Below, in pieces: positions 31,843-38,606 of a DNA stretch of 38,606 bases (position 1 is the stretch's first letter; every line of letters starts with the position of its first letter). The stretch covers positions 1-38,606 of the forward strand of contig JBBRVU010000018.1 in NCBI GenBank assembly GCA_038246575.1. Direction: 5' to 3'. Made by a program: the position numbers and the translations under genes. Under the pieces are notes generated by a model. It had not been told where the DNA came from. It was given only the letters and a program-made list of their open reading frames with translations, and made no database searches. Origin of the DNA: JACCUZ01 sp038246575 (lineage in GTDB: Bacteria; Actinomycetota; Actinomycetes; JACCUZ01).

Positions 31843-33132
31843 TTAGGCACCTCGACGGCGCAGACCGCGGCGACGGGGCGTCGGCGATCCGCCGACCAGG
31901 TCGGCGGCCAGCTCTGCCATCGCCGCCCCGATGGGCGAGTCCGGTGCCACCTCGGCGACGAGTCGGCCCTGGAGCATCGCCGAGTCGAGGGTGTCTCGGT
32001 CCTCGGGGACGAACGTGAGGTCGCGGATCCCGGCATAGCGCTCGAGCGCCTCCCCCAGCTGTCGGCGCGGCTCCGGACCCACCGCGCTGCGGCGGACCCG
32101 GTTGAGCACGACCCGCGGGACGACCCCCGGCACGGCCTCCCGCAGCGCCCCGATCCCCCGCAGCAGCCGCTGCAGCCCGACCGGGTCGGCCGTCCCGACC
32201 GCCAGCACGACATCGGCCCGGGCCAGCGTCATCAGGGTGGCTCCGTTGCGTCGTGGCGCCACCGTGTCGAAGGACAGCTCCTCGTCCTGCTCGAGGCAGA
32301 AGCCACAGTCCACGACGGTCACCGACGCGAGGGTACGGGCCAGGTCCCACACCTGCTCGAGCGCCGCCGGGCGCAGCTCGGGCCACCGCTCGGACCGGGA
32401 GATCCCGGTGAGGACGCGCAGGTCCGGACCGACCAACGGCGCGACCCGCGCCAGTCCGCTGAGGTCGAGCGTGCCGTTGTTGGCCAGCCGGACGGCCGCC
32501 GCGAGTCCCGGCGCCTCGTCGAGCAGCCCGAGGACCTGGGCGACCACGCCTCCGAAGACGTCGGCGTCGGCGAGCACGGTGCGCACGCCGGAACGGGCCA
32601 GGACGCCGGCGAGCCCGACAGCGATCGTGGTCCGTCCGGGCGCGCCGGTCGGTCCCCAGACCGCGACCACCCGGCCGGAGCCGGGCTCGACCTCGGGCGT
32701 CGCCTCGTGCGGTGGCGCAGCGGTGTCGAGCCCGGCCAGCGGCTCGCTGTACGCCGCGCCATCGGACGCGGCCTCCGACACTGCCGCGGTCACGGCGGCG
32801 GCGACGTCCTCGGCCGCGGCGTCTGCCGGCAGTACGTGGCGCACCCCGAGCTGCCTGAGTCGGGTCTCGGCCGGCTCGTCACCCGGGGTGTGCAGCCCGA
32901 CGACGGCGAGCCGCGCCGCGGACAGGCGGGAGAGCACGTCACGGTCGAGGCGGCGCAGGTCGGCAGACAGCAGCACGGCCCGCGCGGTGCCGGTGGAGGC
33001 CGCGGCCAGCAGGTCGGGCAGATCGACGCAGCGCCGGACGACGACGATGGCCGTCGGCGTGCGCTCGAGCCCGGCGACGAGCTGCGCCTCCCAGGCCGAG
33101 CCGGTGACCGCTGCCAGGACGGGGACGGTCAC
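31843..33132 (-). CDS. CpaE-like ParA/MinD-type ATPase
   Basis: 429 residues. The N-terminus (about 1-120) resembles a receiver-like or pseudo-receiver fold typical of CpaE proteins. After an acidic linker comes the SIMIBI ATPase domain with VWGPTGAPGRTTIAVGL at about 158-174. Both Lys residues of the deviant Walker A (KGGxGKT) are absent, Arg replacing the second, as in several actinobacterial CpaE-like proteins, so ATP hydrolysis may be weak. Other landmarks are VLADADVFGG, VVDCGFCLEQ and VVPRVVLNRVR. CpaE positions Tad/Flp pilus machinery at the membrane. The GTG start overlaps the stop of the SAF gene by four bases (GTGA). Pilus role is inferred from this pairing. Confidence 0.78.
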   Translation of the reverse strand: MTVPVLAAVTGSAWEAQLVAGLERTPTAIVVVRRCVDLPDLLAAASTGTARAVLLSADLRRLDRDVLSRLSAARLAVVGLHTPGDEPAETRLRQLGVRHVLPADAAAEDVAAAVTAAVSEAASDGAAYSEPLAGLDTAAPPHEATPEVEPGSGRVVAVWGPTGAPGRTTIAVGLAGVLARSGVRTVLADADVFGGVVAQVLGLLDEAPGLAAAVRLANNGTLDLSGLARVAPLVGPDLRVLTGISRSERWPELRPAALEQVWDLARTLASVTVVDCGFCLEQDEELSFDTVAPRRNGATLMTLARADVVLAVGTADPVGLQRLLRGIGALREAVPGVVPRVVLNRVRRSAVGPEPRRQLGEALERYAGIRDLTFVPEDRDTLDSAMLQGRLVAEVAPDSPIGAAMAELAADLVGGSPTPRRRGLRRRGA

Positions 33133-33797
33133 CCCGACGCCCCGCGGCCCGGCGGCACCTGGACCACGTACACCGTCCCGTTGGCCATCGCGTCGATCAC
33201 GGCGGGGACATCGGCATCGGCGACCAGCAGGGCGACGCCCGCGGTGGACCCGCTCCCCCCGAAACCGCTGCCGCTGGCCCGAACGTCCTCTCCGACGGTC
33301 ACGCCGGAGAGCACCAGCTCGGGCTTGGCGGGCTCCGCGCCACCGGAGGTCTCGCGCACGACGTAGAGGTCGACGACCCGGCCCTTGGTCAGCCCGGCGA
33401 CACCGACCCGGTCGACCTCGACGACGACCCGTCTCTGGTCGATCGCGCCCGGCCGGCCGAGGGCACCGACGGGGAGCAGCTCACCGCGCCCGACCGGACG
33501 GACCAGCACCAGCCCGGCCAGGTCCTCGTCCGCGGAGACGTAGCGGCCGGCGACCTCGTCCAGACGCACGGACGCAACGGCGACGTCGTCGGCTGACAGC
33601 GGCGTGTCGACGCCGAGGTCGTGGGCCGCGGACCAGACCTGCACGCGGTCGTCGGCGTCGGCGACCACCTTGGCCCCGACCACCACCGAGACCAGCACGA
33701 GCAGCAGCCCGGCCAGCAGCCGGGCGTCGAGCCAGCGGGCTCGCGGCAGCCGCGACACCGAGGGCGTGGTCGCCGTGGTCGTCTGCCGGTCGGACAC
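33129..33797 (-). CDS. SAF-domain protein, CpaB/RcpC-like
   Basis: 222 residues from the GTG at 33797, preceded by a GGGGGG tract at good spacing; a longer reading to 33836 is less likely. A single membrane anchor (about 25-44, ARLLAGLLLVLVSVVVGA) is followed by the extracytoplasmic SAF domain with LGVDTPLSADDVAVASVRL, LAGLVLVRPVGRGELLPVGAL and VVVEVDRVGVAGLTKGRVVDLYVV. This is the CpaB/RcpC architecture of Tad pilus systems, though shorter than classical CpaB. First gene of a unit with the CpaE-like ATPase and the HAD hydrolase; the tadABC genes are about 29 kb away at the other end of the window. Confidence 0.78.
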   Translation of the reverse strand: MSDRQTTTATTPSVSRLPRARWLDARLLAGLLLVLVSVVVGAKVVADADDRVQVWSAAHDLGVDTPLSADDVAVASVRLDEVAGRYVSADEDLAGLVLVRPVGRGELLPVGALGRPGAIDQRRVVVEVDRVGVAGLTKGRVVDLYVVRETSGGAEPAKPELVLSGVTVGEDVRASGSGFGGSGSTAGVALLVADADVPAVIDAMANGTVYVVQVPPGRGASG

Positions 33798-33826
33798 GCG
33801 CGCCCCCCTCGTCGTGCCGGTGCCTC

Positions 33827-33844
33827 GCGGCAGCATCCTGCCGC
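33827..33844. repeat. Inverted repeat GCGGCA-N6-TGCCGC in the SAF gene leader
   Basis: A perfect 6-bp inverted repeat with a six-base spacer, 30 bp upstream of the GTG at 33797, in the 145-bp divergent gap with the HTH gene. It could be an operator or an RNA hairpin in the leader. Confidence 0.55.
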
Positions 33845-33930
33845 AACATGGCGCGTAGGGCAGGGGCTTCGTCCACAGACCACGACACAGCAACCTGGGG
33901 ACAAGCCGATCGACCGGGATCAGGTCTAGC

Positions 33931-33936
33931 CATAAT
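33931..33936 (+). promoter_or_regulatory. -10 element CATAAT of the HTH gene
   Basis: CATAAT matches five of six bases of TATAAT and lies six bases before the GTG at 33943. No ribosome-binding site is visible, so a leaderless message is likely. Confidence 0.48.
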
Positions 33937-33942
33937 GGTCCG

Positions 33943-34206
33943 GTGACGAGTCAGCCGTCGGGTCGGCGTTTCCTGCTGCTCGCCGACGTCGCCGAGGTGC
34001 TCAACACCTCCGCCGCGCAGGTCTACTCACTGGTGCGCACCGGTGAGCTCCCGGCCATCAAGATCGGTGGCCGCGGCCAGTGGCGGGTCGAGGCCAGCGA
34101 GCTGGAGACCTACATCGCCCGGATGTACTCCGAGACCCGCGACTTCGTGGCCACGCACGACTTCGGCCGCGCCGCGGACAGCGGCGACGACCACGCGGAG
34201 TCGTGA
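33943..34206 (+). CDS. Excisionase/AlpA-type helix-turn-helix DNA-binding protein
   Basis: 87 residues. The winged helix-turn-helix (MerR-like, HTH_17) spans RRFLLLADVAEVLNTSAAQV then YSLVRTGELPAIKIGGRGQW and ends at WRVEASELETYIARMYSETR. An acidic tail follows. Although named after phage excisionases, this form is a conserved chromosomal protein of actinobacteria, and no integrase is nearby. It sits between the CpaB-like operon (divergent) and a conserved hypothetical (convergent, ten bases apart). Target genes unknown; the AAAC-repeat promoter at 34870-34915 is one candidate. Confidence 0.83.
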   Translation: MTSQPSGRRFLLLADVAEVLNTSAAQVYSLVRTGELPAIKIGGRGQWRVEASELETYIARMYSETRDFVATHDFGRAADSGDDHAES

Positions 34207-34216
34207 GGGCTGCCAG

Positions 34217-34774
34217 CTACCCCGAGCGCCGAACGACCGCCAGCGCCGACATCGCCACTGTCCGAACGCCGGAGCCTGAGTGCGGCCGGCCGGCCTCCCC
34301 GGCCGGGTGGAGGCTGAGCTCGACGAAGTCCGCCCCCACGCGGTCGATTCTCCCGGCCAGCGTGCTGCCGTCCAACAGCCACAGGGCGACCGGGGTGCGG
34401 TCCCGGGCGATGCCGCGGAGCGCCGAGCCGAGCCCGAGCCGCTCGAAGACCCGTCCAGCGGAACCCGGCACGGCGGTGTGAGGTGACAGACCGCTGATGG
34501 AGAGCAGCGCCGGGAGCGGCACCAGCGCCTCCTGACCGGACGCCTCGGCCAGCAGCAGCCACTGCGAGCCGACCTCCGCGAGAACCCCCTCGACGGCACC
34601 GACGCCGAGCACGCGTGCCTGGATGCGCGCTCCGCACGCCGCCCTCACCCGGTCCACCAGGGTGAGCCGGGCCGCCTCACGGCGAGTCCGGTCCGCGACC
34701 TCGAGCGTCAGCTCCGCCGACTCCTGCGCAACCAGCTGCGCCTCGAGGTCGGCGAACAGCTCGTCCCAGCGCAT
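34217..34774 (-). CDS. Conserved actinobacterial hypothetical protein
   Basis: 185 residues from the ATG at 34774, which has an excellent AAGGGAG six bases upstream. MRWDELFADLEAQLVAQESA opens a helical N-terminus that reaches LTLVDRVRAACG near residue 50. The rest is beta-rich, with RIQARVLGVGAVEGVLAEVG, WLLLAEASGQEALVPLPALL and a second repeat-like part PVALWLLDGSTLAGRIDRVG followed by DFVELSLH. The two halves resemble each other in outline (strand pairs with G-xx-DRVG or GVLAEVG turns), suggesting an SH3- or Sm-like fold, which is inference. No named family recognised. Monocistronic by position. Confidence 0.72.
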   Translation of the reverse strand: MRWDELFADLEAQLVAQESAELTLEVADRTRREAARLTLVDRVRAACGARIQARVLGVGAVEGVLAEVGSQWLLLAEASGQEALVPLPALLSISGLSPHTAVPGSAGRVFERLGLGSALRGIARDRTPVALWLLDGSTLAGRIDRVGADFVELSLHPAGEAGRPHSGSGVRTVAMSALAVVRRSG

Positions 34775-34869
34775 GGTCACTCCCTTCGCACCGCTCGGCC
34801 CCCGTCGCGATCCCCTCCGGGCCCCCCTTCCTACCGGCATCGCCAGCCCGACCGGACATGCATCAGGTC

Positions 34870-34915
34870 TTGACGGGATGACAGCCAACGTATACAAACG
34901 CAAACATAGGTAAAC
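34870..34915 (+). promoter_or_regulatory. AT-rich promoter region of the LysM gene with AAAC repeats
   Basis: TTGACG at 34870-34875 is followed after 17 bases by TACAAA (34893-34898), or after 15 by TATACA (34891-34896). The stretch 34891-34915 is markedly AT-rich for this genome and carries AAAC three times (34896, 34902, 34912). It lies in a 162-bp gap; the LysM gene has GGAGG five bases before its GTG. Confidence 0.48.
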
Positions 34916-34936
34916 GTACGTCGATGGGAGGATCCG

Positions 34937-35698
34937 GTGAAGGTGCGGGCCGCGGCGGTCCTGGTCGCACTGGTCTGCGGGTACGCCGTGGGGACCCTCC
35001 TGATCGGGGGAGCAGCCGCCGGGATGCTCGGCGAGGCGGCGCAGGTGGGCTGGCCCGGTCGCGCGGGCGGTGCCGGGCTCGACCCGGCACTGGGCGTCGC
35101 AGCGGCAGTCGTCTCCTGGTGCGTGCTGACCTGGCTGGTGGCGGTCACGGGGCTAGCGGTAGCAGCCGAGGTGTCTGCGCCGGCCGGGGCGGAGCGCGGC
35201 CACGTCGGCCACGTCGGCCAGGTCGCCCAGGTCGCCCAGGTCGCCCGCCGGAGGAGTCCGCTCCTCGTCCGCCGGACCGTCGCCCTGCTGCTGGGCGCGG
35301 GGCTGGCCGGGGCACTCGGGGGTCCCGGGCCGGCCCATGCCGACCCCTCGGCCGGTCCCGTCCCGGCCACCCTGGCAGTGACCGTGGCGGTGACCGTGGA
35401 CCGGCCAGGAGCCGATCTGTCCGGCTGGACACCGGACCGGCCGATCGCCCGACCGCTCCATCCCGGCCAGGACGTCCGCCTCGTGACCACCGTCCCGAGC
35501 CCGGACCGCCCCGCCGTAAACGAGCTGGTCGTCCGGCGCGGCGACTCGCTCTGGGCCATCGCCGCGCGCCACCTCGGCGCCGGCGCGGGCGCTGCGGAGA
35601 TCGCCGCCGAGTGGCCGCGGTGGTACGCCGAGAACCGCGAGCGGATCGGCCCGGACCCCGACCTGCTCCGCCCCGGCCAGCGCCTGCGGGCGCCGTGA
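34937..35698 (+). CDS. LysM-domain membrane/exported protein
   Basis: 253 residues from the GTG with a strong GGAGG upstream. Three hydrophobic stretches (about 5-30, 52-78 and 113-130) make the first half membrane-embedded; the third ends in GPAHADPS, which looks like a signal-peptidase site. Between the second and third lies a repetitive GHVGHVGQVAQVAQVA segment encoded by a 9-bp repeat. The C-terminal LysM module begins at about 196 (ELVVRRGDSLWAIAARHLG) and ends DLLRPGQRLRAP; it should bind peptidoglycan or similar glycans outside the membrane. It is followed by the DUF6459 gene and secA, a conserved neighbourhood in actinobacteria. Confidence 0.8.
   Translation: MKVRAAAVLVALVCGYAVGTLLIGGAAAGMLGEAAQVGWPGRAGGAGLDPALGVAAAVVSWCVLTWLVAVTGLAVAAEVSAPAGAERGHVGHVGQVAQVAQVARRRSPLLVRRTVALLLGAGLAGALGGPGPAHADPSAGPVPATLAVTVAVTVDRPGADLSGWTPDRPIARPLHPGQDVRLVTTVPSPDRPAVNELVVRRGDSLWAIAARHLGAGAGAAEIAAEWPRWYAENRERIGPDPDLLRPGQRLRAP
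35198..35242 (+). repeat. 9-bp tandem repeat in the LysM gene, five units
   Basis: Five consecutive 9-bp units (two GGCCACGTC, one GGCCAGGTC, two GCCCAGGTC) encode GHV, GHV, GQV, AQV, AQV. The repeat is in frame, so copy-number change would only lengthen or shorten the linker. Confidence 0.9.
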
Positions 35699-35750
35699 TC
35701 TCGCCTCGCCCTGCCCCGTTGCCCGTCCGGCCCGCTCAGAGGAGACCCGC

Positions 35751-36374
35751 GTGAGCCCCAGCGCCCTCGCCGCCCCGACCCTGCGACAGCTGCCGGTGCC
35801 GGACTGCCAGCCGCCATTCGACGACGAGCTCCCACCAGGGCGCGCGAGCCGCCACCCCGCGGGCCCGACCCAGGGGACGCTCGCCCTGGCGTTCGTGCTG
35901 CCCAACGGTCTGTCGGCAGCGCCATCGATGCCATCGATGCCATCGATGCCAGGCCTGCGCCTCGTGCCGACACCTGCGCCGCCGGCGCCATTCGTGCCGG
36001 ACGCGACCCACGACGAGGACGAGGTCGACTTCGGTCCGCAGCCGACGAGCAGCGGAGCCCTGCCCGATCCCCGCGAGTGGTCCGGCCGCCTGGTCCAGGC
36101 AGTCGCCGAGGTCCTGGTCGGCGATCGGCCGCTGGGCCAGCTGGTCCGCTGGACGAGCACAGAGGTCTATGACGACATCGGCGTCCGCGTGGTGCCGGCA
36201 GCCCGCGCAGGGGGCCGACCCGTGAGCCGGGCCCTCGTCCGGTCAGTTCACGTCAGCGAGCCCGCCGACGGCGTGGCCGAGTGCGCTGCGGTGGTCCGCC
36301 GCGGTCCGCGGTCCACCGCGATCGCCCTGCGTCTGGAAGGCCTGGACGGGCGCTGGCAGTGCACCGCGCTGGAC

Positions 36375-36383
<9 letters not shown>
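35751..36383 (+). CDS. DUF6459 (Rv3235-like) protein
   Basis: 210 residues from the GTG with GAGGAG six bases upstream. The first 95 residues are Pro/Ala-rich and probably disordered. The conserved domain starts at DPREWSGRLVQAVAEVLVGD, continues PLGQLVRWTSTEVYDDIGVR, and ends with VRSVHVSEPADGVAECAAVV and ALRLEGLDGRWQCTALDLG. This matches the family of mycobacterial Rv3235, which also lies near secA1. The function is unknown; location next to secA suggests, without proof, a role related to export. Its 3' end overlaps the secA end by nine bases. Confidence 0.82.
35922..35948 (+). repeat. 9-bp tandem repeat in the DUF6459 gene, three units
   Basis: Three perfect copies of CCATCGATG encode PSM repeats in the disordered N-terminal part. 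Each unit contains the palindrome ATCGAT. Confidence 0.9.

Positions 36384-38606
<2,223 letters not shown>

Noticed and set aside
33943..34206. Excisionase-type gene as evidence for a mobile element
   Set aside because: No integrase, att-like repeats or composition change nearby; this HTH form is a conserved chromosomal gene in actinobacteria.

Overview
The window is high-GC chromosomal DNA of an actinobacterium. The evidence is a WhiB1 regulator with its four cysteines in the canonical positions, an RsbW/SigF-type anti-sigma/sigma pair, a 180-kDa-class NAD-glutamate dehydrogenase, a WS/DGAT-type acyltransferase, a remnant of the PdtaS sensor kinase beside whiB1, and a DUF6459 (Rv3235-like) gene next to secA. 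GTG starts are common. I cannot name the genus. I see no rRNA, tRNA, CRISPR array, prophage or insertion sequence; the region looks like compact core genome.

Layout. 1-3025 (minus): tadA-tadB-tadC of a Tad/Flp pilus, with tadC cut by the left edge. 3208-7563 (plus): a large FHA-FtsK/SpoIIIE ATPase of EssC-like architecture, divergent from tadA, followed by a diamine-type GNAT acetyltransferase. 8112-9776 (minus): a membrane diguanylate cyclase. 9890-11259 (plus): rsbW-sigF. 11263-12631: a small membrane protein and a lipid kinase, divergently transcribed. 12632-12891: the long whiB1 leader, with a SigF-like promoter and a CRP-like site. 12892-13758: whiB1 facing a broken pdtaS. 13805-17081 (plus): bioA-DUF2785-bioF, translationally coupled. 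17071-22848 (minus): kynA and gdh. 22884-24055 (plus): DUF402 and GNAT genes. 24052-28802 (minus): a probable operon of an interrupted WS/DGAT gene, a patatin lipase, DUF6912, P5C dehydrogenase and a 44-residue ORF. 28829-30654 (plus): a cupredoxin-like lipoprotein and a polytopic membrane protein. 30662-33797 (minus): CpaB/SAF protein, CpaE-like ATPase, HAD hydrolase and a PLDc_N membrane protein. 33943-36383: an excisionase-type HTH protein, a conserved hypothetical, a LysM protein and DUF6459. 36375-38606 (minus): secA, cut by the right edge.

Functional themes. Amino-acid catabolism feeds glutamate metabolism: P5C dehydrogenase makes glutamate and GDH deaminates it, while tryptophan dioxygenase opens the kynurenine route. 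A TAG-synthesis/lipase pair suggests storage-lipid turnover, but its acyltransferase carries an in-frame TGA. Two groups of Tad-type genes lie about 29 kb apart. Stress and redox regulation is represented by SigF/RsbW, WhiB1, c-di-GMP synthesis and the decayed PdtaS.

Most notable observations: the in-frame TGA replacing an expected Trp codon in the WS/DGAT gene; the internally deleted pdtaS beside whiB1; the orphan FHA-FtsK protein with two degenerate ATPase domains; the regulatory signals upstream of whiB1; a probable CTG start at 29314; repeated TAGGGT-N7/8-GTG leaderless-type promoters; and eight convergent gene junctions that are all overlapping or within 10 bp.
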